Below are positions 47,577-58,636 of a stretch of DNA of 64,000 nucleotides, one piece after another. The notes under the pieces were generated by a model. The model did no database searches, had not been told where the DNA came from, and saw nothing but the letters and a program-made list of their open reading frames with translations. Position 1 is the stretch's first letter. Each line of letters opens with the position of its first letter. Position numbers and translations under genes: made by a program. The stretch comes from Solea solea (lineage: Eukaryota; Chordata; Actinopteri; Pleuronectiformes; Soleidae): positions 21,936,884-22,000,883 of the forward strand of contig NC_081141.1 in NCBI RefSeq assembly GCF_958295425.1, written 5' to 3'.

Positions 47577-47815
47577 CTGATTCTGGAGATTGCTGCATTT
47601 GACACAGTGGACCATGAGATCTTGATCTCTGGTTTAGAGAAGTTGGTGGGTACAGCACTAGAGTGGTTCAGGTCCTACTTGACAGAATGAATGAATTTTC
47701 TGTGTCAGCTGGTGACTGTATCCTCTGCTCCTCTCTTTATTGAGGTTCCTCAGGGCTCAGTTTAAACCCCCTTTTCTTTTTCCTCTATCTGCTCCCATTT
47801 GGAACTATATTTAAG
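47577..47815 (+). mobile_element. LINE reverse-transcriptase relic
   Basis: Plus-strand frames encode AAFDTVDHEILISGLEKLVG, ALEWFRSYLTE and, after a stop, SSAPLFIEVPQGSV. These are recognisable blocks of the L2/CR1/Rex1-type reverse transcriptase, in the right order. Stop codons at about 47,688 and after GSV, plus lost catalytic blocks, show it is dead. Confidence 0.8.
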
Positions 47816-48079
47816 AGGCACAGCAATTAATTCCACTGTTATGCTGTTGTTTAGATGTATAAGATTGGATTGGAGTGGTGATGTGACTGACCTAATCAGT
47901 CTAATGGGTATTATTTGTTTTTATAATAATAATAACAATAACAATAACAATGATGATGATAATACAATAAGACATATATTATTATAATATATTTTTTGTA
48001 ATTATATTTTTTTTTTCTGAATGAAACGCTTGGATTATTTTGCTTCTGAAGGTGGAGCTATACCTTTTTGTCCTGGCAG

Positions 48080-48178
48080 GGCTTCCGTCCACAGTCGCGC
48101 TCAGTTAACGGTGTTACAGGAGAACGTGTTCGATTGCACACAATTTAAGAGTTTCTGACGCATACTTGCCAATTGTGG
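48080..48178 (+). other. thoc5: Non-coding first exon of thoc5 (approximate start)
   Basis: A donor TGTGG|GTAAGT ends the exon at 48,178. The coding exon begins by 48,423. The upstream limit is a guess. Confidence 0.4.
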
Positions 48179-48422
48179 GTAAGTACATTTGAAAAACTGT
48201 TTCATCTGACTCATGCTATATTCATTTAAGTTATGTGCTTGGAAGCACGTCTTTAATATGAGCCGACAAGCTAATGGTTGTTAGCTCCTGAGCTAGTCGG
48301 CCTTAGCTTGCTACAAGGCTACAATGCTAACCTTAGCTACTAGGCCAATAGGGGGGCAGTACTGTATTGTTGTGTATAACTTCATTTTGTTTAACAACAA
48401 CATCATCGCGGTGTAGTAACAG

Positions 48423-51400
48423 ATGGCGTCGGACGCCCTGAAGAAGCGAAAGACGAAGGTTCTTCGCAGTGAAGGAGGAACCCCGGAGATGAAGAGGGGT
48501 CGCGCTGAGGGGGATCAGCAGGTAACGACACAACCAACTGCTATGCAGCTATGGCTACGTTCAAACTTACTATATTGTGTACTGGTTTTCATTAATGTAT
48601 CCTGCGTCTTTTGAAAGTATTCCAAAAAAAAGAAGAAGCCCACATGTGACAAACTAAACATATTTTGAGATTTGATGCCAGGCTACATTGGGGCAGCTGT
48701 AGATTAGTAGTACTGAAGGTTGTAGGTTCAGTTCCCCGTCTACATGCCAAATGTGTCCTTTTTAAAGACGCCTAAACGCATGTTGCTCATGATGGCTGTA
48801 CTGGCAGAATGTGAATGGGTATGAAAGATGATTATAGGAGACGTGCTGTAGTATGAATATTGGTGTGAATTCCAAAAACTAGTCAAGCAGCTTTGAGTGA
48901 TCTTGCACATGATCTCTCCAACACACTTATGGAAAGGGTGAGGTGAAGGACATTCAGCTGTAACAAGCAATTTCCCCTATAAATTTAAATAAATTTTACA
49001 CACTACATGGCTGGACTGGTAATCTGTCATACCAGGCATTTTCCCGGTGGGCAGACGCAAGGGGCCTGTAGACAACACAGATCATTTTTCCCCCGTTAAG
49101 GCCAGTCACTACTAACGGCCCGAACAGCGGCCCATTGGTTAATTTACTAACACTGGGCCGGCCCAATCATATCTATTATCGTTGGCCGAGACGTAAGGCA
49201 CGGACAGTGGATCATTTGTTAATTTCCTGTGCTGACACTGGGTTCAAAATAAAGTAGGACTACTAGGGGTATGATGTTCTCCTGATATAGTTTGTCTTTT
49301 TTAGGAGTTGCGCGTTTATAATGAGGAGGTGGAGCTGGATGGCAGAGACCCTGAGCAAGACTATCTTCAGTACAAAGAGTCATGTGAGAGTTTGGCCACT
49401 CTCATGAATGAGATCCAGGAGCTCAAAGCTAATGGAGCCAAAGAGGGGGTAAGAACCATACTACTAAAAACATCCAGTCTGTTCAGTTATTATAAACTGA
49501 TTTCATTCTCAATAATATTCCAGTCATTGAAGACTAGCTAAAGTCATTGTGCATCACCGATGAAACAAGTGCAATTGTATTCTTCATTCTCAGTGTGCTG
49601 AGGTTGAGCAGAGACGTATGCAGAGCTGCATCCACTTCATGAATCTGAAAAAACTCAATCGTCTGGCTCATATGCATCTCAAGAGAGGCAGAGATCTAAC
49701 ACATGAGGTAAATCCCAAGCAACTTTTAATTACTGTACTGTTTGAATGAGATATTAAAGAAATACCAGCTTAGTTCAAGTTCAGTTTTTTTTTCATTAAT
49801 ATGTGAAAAAAGTGCTTCCTCAACTCCTTTTTGTGCTGATGGAGGGAAGGTAGTTGAACACTGAGCACGTTGTATCCAACACCTTACTGCAGTGGCTGCC
49901 ACTGTCAGCAAAAATAGTTTGTACACGCTCAGGTTTTTATTTTGGATTCAATGCCAGTTCTTTTTGTTGATAATTTCTTTTATTGAATCCCGATTTGGCA
50001 CTTTGTTTTCTTTCTTTTTTCCAGGATCATCTAAGTTGTGTTTGCAAAGTAACATTGAGCAGCATGTTTTGTTTTTTTCTTAGGCAAAGCAGAAGGTGGA
50101 TGTACTGCATCTTCAATTGCAGAACCTGTTGTATGAAGTCATGCATCTTCAGAAGGAGATCAGCAAGTGTCTAGAGTTCAAGTAAGTACAAATCTTTTCA
50201 CTAGATTTGAGCAGCTTTTAGCTTTTGTGTGCCGAAAATGTATTTGATATTTAACTGTTAACTCCTGTATTACTGTCCCAGGTCTAAACACGAGGAGATA
50301 GACTTGGTACCTGTGGAAGAGTTTTATGAGGGGGCTCCGCAGGAAATTTCCAGGCCCCACCTCACAAAAAATGACCCCCACCAGCTCACATTGGCTCGAC
50401 TAGACTGGGAGCTTGAACAGCGAAAGAGGTGCGCAAACCTGCATGCATCTTTTCTATATTCTACCATGTTATGGTCTGGAAGCACAAAAAGCATTTGTTT
50501 TAAATATTATTGTTTTCATACAGGTTGGCAGAGGACTACAAAGAGTCCCAGGCCACTAAGGAGAAGACCCAGAAGACCATCGAGGAGAAGAAGGAACATC
50601 TGACAAGCTTACAACCGGGGCTGAATGCAATCATGCAGGTATAAAGTCAGTTATCAAGGTTTTCATTTCATTGTAATACAGGTAACATTTCTGGGGGCTT
50701 TTTTAGCCTTTATTAGTTTGGACAGATTAGTGTGAAAGGGGGTAAGAGAAGGGGAAGACCCACAGTGAATCATTGCAGTTGGAATCGAACCCACGGGACA
50801 CCAGCTCTACCAACTGTGCTATTCTGCCGTGGATTCTCTGAATAATGGTATGATTTCTGTGTGGTTCTCTTCCTCAGGCCTCTCTGCCAGTGCAGCAGTA
50901 CCTAGCTATGCCTTATGAACAGACACAGAAACAGACTGAGATCTCCCGCCATCTCCCTCCACCACTGTATGTCCTCTTTGTTCAAGCAAATGCCTATGGA
51001 CAGGCATGTGGTGAGTATTCATTTCAGAGTGTTTCTGTGTCAGACATTGACTATGTACCTAATGTGTGTGTATATATGGTCGTTGTCTTTTGATTGCAAA
51101 AGAAACTCCCACTGTGAAGCCTCAAGATTTTCAAATTGGCCGGTGCCATGTCCGTTTTTGAAACTAAAAGTCTCCAGGCGTCACCTGCAACCAGGCACTT
51201 ATTGGACAATACTTGCTGTCAGTCACACTGGTGTTAACTCATGTGCCATGTTTATCATCGATTTTCCTCAAAATAGGAATTTACAAAATTTACGTCATGC
51301 ACCATTTTAAGAAGACCTGAAGCTAACTGCTACCCTTGTCTTATTTTCTGGACTTCACTTTTCAAACGGGAAGACTACATCCATTTTTATGTACAGTCTA

Positions 51401-54400
51401 TGATTTCAAGACGGTGTTGAGTTTTGATTGACAGTGGTTTGTGTTTGTTTCCATTTCAGATAAAAACTTGTGCGTGTCAATCAACGGTGACGTGGATGAA
51501 GCCAAGGCTTTGTCTAAACCCCCAGAAGATTCTCAGGGTATAAACACCGCTATACCTTTCTGCCATCATACTTTGTTGTTCAGTTCATTTTGTCTGTTGT
51601 ACAGGTCTTTAAAATGTTCTGTTGTTTTATCCAGATGACGACAGTGATTCAGATGCAGAGGAAGAGCAAGAGAAAACGGTGAGTCTCAGACACACACACA
51701 CACTCAGGTCAATGAGTGCAGCGGTTCTTAATAAACCTATTTCTGCACTGGACATACAAACTCTCCCTGAAGCCCGAGCTGTCACACTTTGTGGTCTGAT
51801 AGGTTGGAGAGCAGCATTTATCGATCACTTCCTGCATCTAAAGGATTGCCAGTTGGGACGATTTTAGAAGTGCTTTCCAAGAATTGGCAAAGTGACTGTA
51901 ATCTGACCCCAGTTTGGCCACTTACAATATGTAACCCACTTTTTCTCATCAGACCTTCACTTAATACCTTTCACCCTTCTCTTTGGAATTCAACTGCTCC
52001 AGCTCTGGAGATGAAGCCATTATCATGTTTCTCCTATAATCAGCTGAAATTTGATGCAGTGTTTTACTAATTTATTTGATACGCCACAATATCTAACACG
52101 CTTTTTTGCTGTATTTCCTACCATCTCACGTTTCCATTGTTTTTTTTACTGTCTGCTGTTTCACAGAAGAGGAGACGGCCAACTGCTGGAGGCCAGCTGG
52201 ACGACAAAAGACGAGAGATGCTGAAAAGACACCCTCTGTCCCTCTGCTTAGACCTCAAATGCAAAGGTAACATTACAAGAGTATGTTGCAGTGCCAAATA
52301 AATGAAAATATATGGACTGAAAGGATTAGCTGATGGCCCTAATGTAAGATAATGTTTTTAGTTTTTAAAAAATGGGATGAGTTCATTTATTAGATATTCT
52401 GTTTGATAGAGTGAGTATGAATATAACTAGTCTTTGAAATAGTGTGTGATAATTGATAATTAAAAATAAAAATAGTGTCTGTGCACTTCCTCCCCTTCAC
52501 CAACTTATTCAGGAGCTTCATTTAGATGATGGAGGTACATAGTTTATTTCAGATTGAGCAAACACCAGTTTGAGCTACTTTGTTTTCCAAAAGGATGACA
52601 TCATTGCAATGAGTGCCAAAAAATGTTTTTATGCAAATATGGTCCACGTGAATGTCCTCTTCTTCTGTTGCCAGTCTAGAAGTTTTTTTTGAGTCCCATC
52701 CATAGTCAAACTGAAAGAGTTGGTTATCATTTTGAGTGTTTTGTTGCTCATGTGTAACCTTCAGGAGTCTCTAAGTAGTTGTGTATTATCATCTTTATAG
52801 CATAGGTACATTCATGACAAGTAAAATAGGTGCAGCTTTCACAGATGATGACCAAAGTCTGAAAAGTATTAACCGACATATAATTCATAGCTAGACTTAA
52901 ACCTGGAGAATGCATGTTTTTAAAATGAACAATGCCAGAACCCTTCACAATCGACACTCTCTTTTTAATCAGTGTCAGACAGGTGAAAACATCTGCCCAT
53001 TTCCTGTCTTTAGTCAGCACATTTAAGACTACATATTAACAAGTCATTCCTGTACATACTGTGAAACAAACTATACTAATTATACGCATCAGCTGGATAT
53101 GATGTTTTGGCATGTATGTAAGAAAACATGACCACGCTCAGTGTTTAAATTACATATTGACATCTTGTGTTCCCTCTGCTGGCGATAAAAGGAATAGTGA
53201 CAAATTACATGGAGACCTGCATTGCAGACGTAACTCTACCAAGGGGAGGGGGAGAGGGGTGAGAGAGATGTTTGCAGCATCGTGGCTCTGCAGCACCTAC
53301 AAAAAAGCTGGAAAGGATATTTTCTCTGCAATGTTCTGCTTTTATTCCTAGAAGCTTCCTTCTCCTCAGTTATCCTCCCTGCTGCAGCAGACATTTTATT
53401 GCGGTAGAGGAAGAAACTCAAGCAGCACTAGTGTGTGTGTGACATAGTGTCACTGAGTTCACTGCAGAGTGTGAAAGATGACCATAAGCGAAGCATGTGT
53501 CCCCGGGGCGCTGCTATCTTCCATCGCAGCCGCACCTTTTCTTGCTCTCTAATGCTCTGCAGTGTAAAGTAATCCCTGGGGTGCGTTCACTGGGATGATG
53601 AGTGGTCGTCTTATAGTATTGAATTAGGCTAGTAATGGATTAGTTTGTTACCATGCGTTATCCACTATGTCTCCACAGATGGCAGCGTCCTCCATCTCTT
53701 CTTCTACTACCTGATGAATCTGAACATAATGACAGTCAAGACCAAAGTCTCTACCGCCACAGACCTAAGCACGGCCATCAGTGCAGGGTGAGTGTACACG
53801 TGTGTTCACCTAAACATTCCCCCCTCCCTCTCTGTGTTTATGAAGGAAAGGTCAGATGATTGTTTTTTTTTTTTCTTCTTCTTCTGCAGGGATTTGTTGA
53901 AATCAGACACTCTGCTCAGCTGTCTCTACGCGGGTGACCAGGGACGGGAAACACCCAATCCTGCTAATCGATACCAGTTTGACAAAGTCGGGTGAGTTAA
54001 TAAGATGTTGTTATAATCACATTAGAATTATAACCCACCCCTAATGGGCAAAAGGTTCTGACTGGAACCACATTCACACATGAAGGTTGAGATTTAAAAA
54101 TGTAGTGTGTAATATAATAAATGTCCATCATAATTAAACTATTAACTAAGTCTATCAGCTCCTCACGACTCGTGTTTCTCATTGATCTTAATAACCTGTG
54201 TACTTCCTGGATCTTTGTGGTGATACAGGAAATAAACTCACAGGTTCTAACCTCCTTTTTTAGGATCGTTTGCTTTGCTGATTATCTGGAGGAGCTGGGC
54301 CATCCCTACAAGTGGGTTCAGAGTCTTGGAGGATTACATTTTCCTAGTGATGTAACAGAGGTGAGTGCTTGTGTTGAGTAATATCCCAGCACAATGACTG

Positions 54401-56098
54401 TGTGTGTGTGTGTGTTACAGGTGTTTGACGCCAGTATGTGTTTGTTGTGTTTTTTTCTCCAGGCTGTGTGTGTGGGCAGTTCTCTGAGTGCCAGCCACAT
54501 GGAGAACTCCATGAAGCTGCTGCGGGCCCGAGTCCAGTCCCGCTTGGCTTTGCACAAACAGTTTGCCTCCTTAGGTACGTTACTTTTCCTACATTAAACA
54601 TCTCCTAATGACGACGAAATTAATTTAAGATTGAGGTTGTTTGTCCTCCTGTCCTCAGAGCACAGCATCATCCCCGTCTCCAGTGAGTGTCAGCACCTCT
54701 TTCCTGCCAAAATCCTCTCCCGTTTAGCTCGCTGGACCACCATCACTCAGGAGGAGTATATGGTAAACACAAACGCACAGTTTTGCATCTCTGTTTTTAT
54801 CTGATCTTAGCCTGGAACTCAACCAGTTCCTCAGTAGGACCAGGTTTTGTTCCCAATTGCCAAGAAAATACAAATGTCTCACTGTGACATTTCTCCCTTC
54901 AAGGAACTACCATATACATGTCATGTGACTGAGGCTGGGCTGGCAAAGGAGACTGATCTGTACTTTATGGGAGTGATTGAAAGAGGCACAGGTAGATACT
55001 CGTCACTGAAGTGGCTGTTATTGATCACATGATTTGATTTAATAAATAAACTATATCTGTTTCTTTCTTCTCAGCTCGTCTCCAGGCGGCAGTGGTGCTC
55101 AGTCCCCGTTACCCAGAGATCTCTCCAGTTTTCTCCCTCTCTCTCAGCTGGAAGGGAGAGCGCACTGGACGCACCGATGACAACCTCCGTGTATGAACAC
55201 CTCAATCATTGATATTTGGCATTATTTACCCACAAGCTACTTCTCTGATGCTGTTTGAGCAAATGTTTTGATCCTTGTTTTGCTTCTCTTACTGACGACA
55301 CATGGCTCTTTGCACTCTGACTCGCCTTTAGGCCATAGAGAGTGAGGTCAATGTGTTCAGAAACGAACTGCAGGGACCTCGTCCGGGGCACCAGCTCTTG
55401 ACCAACCAGTTTGTCCGCCTTTGTGTCTGCCTGGATGTGTATTTGGAGACGGAAGAACACGACGATGGCATGGAAGGACCGCGAGAGTTCCCCCGTGAAA
55501 AGATGTGCTTGCGCACCGTCAGGTACAGTTTTATAAAAATGGTGTCAACAATGAGACGCTAGGTTATGTTTCCATGCACAAAGTTGACTGCGTCATTTTA
55601 ACTGGACGTACTATCCTTTTCCCAGTATACAAGGGCTAGCGGGGAATCAGTTTATTGAACAACGTGTGCCAGCCTCTTCTCCACTATGTGGTGATATTCC
55701 CCCCTTTCAGCTCGTTAGTATAAGGCAGTTTCCAGTTTAGCTGGCAGCTAGTTGTTAGCATGCGGAACAGGGAGTCTTCCTACCATCCATTAATTAAAGA
55801 TATTTAATCATTTGACCTGACGGTGCATAAACTCTGTTTCCTCATCAGTCAGCAAATTTACCGGTCGGAATTTTGCCACATTTTTCTTTCTGTTTAAGTA
55901 CAGTTCAGTTTGATTGAGGTGTATTTTAAAAGTCTGGGTTAAGTTGGACCAATAATATGTAAAGATACTGACTTACTAGATAAACTTGTGTTTCTCACTG
56001 CCTCACTTTTTCTCACTGCCTCTTTAAATTTCAGGGGACCAAATCGTCTGAAGCCGTTCAAGTACAACCATCCTCAGGGCTTCTTTAGTCATCGCTAA
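48423..56098 (+). CDS. thoc5: THOC5, THO/TREX complex subunit
   Basis: Nineteen coding exons: 48423-48521, 49305-49448, 49594-49707, 50084-50181, 50282-50428, 50524-50638, 50878-51010, 51460-51537, 51635-51678, 52167-52266, 53679-53787, 53890-53991, 54264-54360, 54463-54574, 54659-54762, 54904-54991, 55075-55190, 55332-55522, 56035-56098. Phases close, giving 684 aa, the usual length for the family. The N-terminus carries a basic KKRKTKVLR (likely nuclear localisation signal). Residues about 40-230 form the helical/coiled-coil THO scaffold region ([38 protein letters not shown]). An acidic stretch ([12 protein letters not shown]) precedes a second basic cluster (KRRRP). The C-terminal half is well conserved and ends [16 protein letters not shown]5 is part of the nuclear THO complex coupling transcription to mRNA export. 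Convergent with nefh, as in human. Confidence 0.97.
48688..48950 (+). mobile_element. Decayed tRNA-derived SINE in thoc5 intron 1
   Basis: 'gaaggttgtaggttcagttcc' (B-box-like), a degraded 'tgtcc...gacgccta' section and 'gtgaatgggtatgaaagat' follow the same order as the SINE at 26,338. It ends with 'gcagctttgagtg'. Confidence 0.6.
50725..50832 (-). mobile_element. SINE fragment, minus strand
   Basis: Read on the minus strand, 'gttggtagagctggtgtccc' and 'gtgggttcgattccaactg' resemble tRNA A and B boxes. It lies in a thoc5 intron and is too short and diverged to be a tRNA gene. Confidence 0.5.
52267..53678. other. Long thoc5 intron, nothing recognised
   Basis: A 1.4 kb intron between exons 10 and 11. 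The reading frames within it have no family match, and no repeat could be named. Confidence 0.5.
54785..54870 (+). repeat. Fragment of the CA-flanked dispersed repeat
   Basis: 'caaccagttcctcagtagga' followed by 'ccaggttttgttccc' matches the core of the copies at 7,352 and 16,207. Confidence 0.5.
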
Positions 56099-56230
56099 AC
56101 CTCTGATTCTCCCTGCTGTACTCACCAGCTGTCTGTCTGTAACTAAGCTTACCTTTGTGACTCAGACACTCAACTTTATCTTTTTTTTTAGTCTTTATAC
56201 CAGTCTGCAAATAAAAGAACACTTGGATAT
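56099..56230 (+). terminator. thoc5: thoc5 3' end with poly(A) signal
   Basis: AATAAA at 56,210-56,215, 112 bases past the stop, implies a short 3' untranslated region. Confidence 0.65.
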
Positions 56231-58034
56231 TTTCATGAATACGTGTGTATCTGGTCTTTTTATTTTTGTTGCTTTGGTGTGCACTCCCTTCTCTACCCTT
56301 TACTTCTTCTTTGCCGCTCTATTTATAGCTGTTGTCTGCTACAGCTGATTATTATGCTATTGTCGTGCAGTGCTGGTGCAAGCTGAGTCATTTCCACTGA
56401 TAGCCATGTCTGTGGAATATGATATTTGGTGCATCTTCTACAGTTGACCTTTAACTACTCATTTGCTCTCCTGGTGGCAGCAGTGGTGATGAAAATGCTC
56501 CACTGCTGGTGATTGTGACAAAAGTGTAACCTCTATTTTTGATTAGGATCAAAAAGGAAAAACATAAAAATGGACGTAGTCTTCCATTTTGTGCCTCTAA
56601 ACCAAACCGAAAGTAACAATATACTGAATTGCCACAGGTGGGCGACTTCACTATTTTCTATAGAGAATAGAACTCTGTCGGAAAATGTGTTGATTTCTCT
56701 CTTGATTTACAAAGTCAGGAAACATTTTCCTGAGTAGATAATCAATCTCTAGTTTAAACTATTCAATAGAACGTGATGTTGATTTTGTAAGTCAATAGAT
56801 AATAACGCATGACTCGTGAGTGGACACCGGTGTGATTAACACCTGGAATCATTCAGCAGGAGCATGTTTTCGGACGACTTCTCTGAATTTCAGTTTGTAA
56901 AATGGCACCGACCAAGTCGTGAATCTCAAGGCTTCAGAACAGCAGGTAACTGGACTGTCGGCCTCCTGGATGCTACCTAATCCACAACGTTGCTTAATGG
57001 ATGAACTTGTGTGTAATAAAGAAAAAAAAATGCCAGTGTTAGGGCTGTAATGACAATCGATGAATCAGTTTGAGTGTTTTTCTTGATCATTAAAACAAGC
57101 GCTCCAGCTAAGATCATTAAAATGAATAGTTGTAAAACACCAGAGGGGATATTTTTTGAGAGTTTGACAACTATAATTATTCAATATCCTTTAAAATTTG
57201 AATGACAGATTTTATCACTGGACAGTAAAACATCTCTTTAAACTTGCACATTCAAGTAAAGATTCAAAGATTTCGAACTGAACTACAGCGTAGAAACAAA
57301 CTCTGGGTAAATGCTCTAATGCAGTAGGAGGCAGATTTGTTCCCAATAAGATAAATTTGCTCTCTCATTATCCTCCTCGTCCTCACATAATACTTCACAC
57401 ACTGGTGTAGTGACATTAGATTAAGATGGAGCGAGAGATAAGGTGACTCATTATTTAATTGATGATTTTTTTTTTTCATTTTCTACACACTCTGGTCACT
57501 AACCCTGTTCTATTCAGTAGAACAGTATTTCCATCAGAGGACAACTTGTTGTACCACAGTTTGAGAACCATGGTCTTCAATGATATATCTTGCCCACCTC
57601 TGTTACACATATATATAAAAGTTAAAGGACAAAAAAATTGCGTCCCATTAAATGAAATTCATCCTGTTCAGTTCCCCTGAGCGTACGTTTGACTGTCTTG
57701 TTTTGTCCGTGGTCTCCCTCGGGAAAGGGATTTCTACTGTGTCTCAAGAGACTCCCTGCTTAAATAAAGGTTAAGTAAAAAATGAAATTGAGTGAGAGCA
57801 AAGAGCACTGCTGCTGCTGCTGCTGCTGATTAATACATGAACTTGGTCTGTGAGATGCTGATGCTGATGATGACGTGGGTGCAGTGGCTGCTGCTGTGGC
57901 TGGGAACAGCCCCCCTCCTTCACCGCAATGCAGTGCACTTACAGCTTTTACCTTTCACTCGCACAATAATCAGCAATTGTCGTTTCATCCACACGGCGGT
58001 GAACACTCAGGTGAAATGAAACAGCCCACGAAAA
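56231..58034. other. Intergenic gap between convergent thoc5 and nefh
   Basis: No exon seen. Contains an 'agggctgtaatgacaatcga' repeat from about 57,041, a LINE-type 3' tail near 57,700-57,780 and a (CTG)n tract at 57,809-57,829. Confidence 0.5.
57690..57780 (+). mobile_element. LINE 3' tail fragment
   Basis: 'ctcaagagactccctgctta' followed by 'aataaaggttaagtaaaa' resembles the 3' terminus of fish L2/Rex-type LINEs. Only the tail is present. Confidence 0.5.
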
Positions 58035-58052
58035 ACTCTGGATTTTTCACTC

Positions 58053-58636
58053 TTTATTTACTGTTTCACGTTGCATATTCTCAGCAGTTTATACAGAGCA
58101 CAGTCATCTTTGTCTTTAGCATTGCAGACCAGTGGAGTGAGACGGTGCAGTTCACGCTGCATTAAGGTGCACAACAAGCAAACATTTCAAGTCTTAAACT
58201 GATGTGCGTGTGTAAATATAATATAGACATTTTGTATCTCCTTAAATATACACTTCTATATTCAACATGTGTCACAATCTTTAACTCATGGTGGTGTTTT
58301 TGACATCGGTACAGCAGGCTCCTGCCATCCCCGTCAGTGGGATTCAGTTTAAATGCACTTGTTTAATCGTCAAGGGCACTCGTCACATTCAGATGGAAGA
58401 GTTTAGAGCATTCTGCATTCACTACAGTCATACATCAGAAGCATCAGGGATGTGTTATGGCCATACTGAGGGCGCAGTGGGATTATTTGCTACAGAAAGC
58501 ACTATTGCTTACATACTGTTACCTGCTTTTATGTGAACACTACAGTGTCAGTCTAAACGGCTGGTTACCTCCAGCCTCTCGGCCCTGCCTTCCCTTATAG
58601 TTTCTTTGGCATCTCCACCACTCCAGCTTCTCGCTT
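58053..58636 (-). terminator. nefh: nefh 3' untranslated region with poly(A) signal
   Basis: Minus-strand AATAAA at 58,053-58,058, about 580 bases after the stop codon. Confidence 0.55.

Noticed and set aside
52748..53020. 90-codon minus-strand frame in a thoc5 intron
   Set aside because: No domain, no splice support, ordinary AT-rich intron composition.
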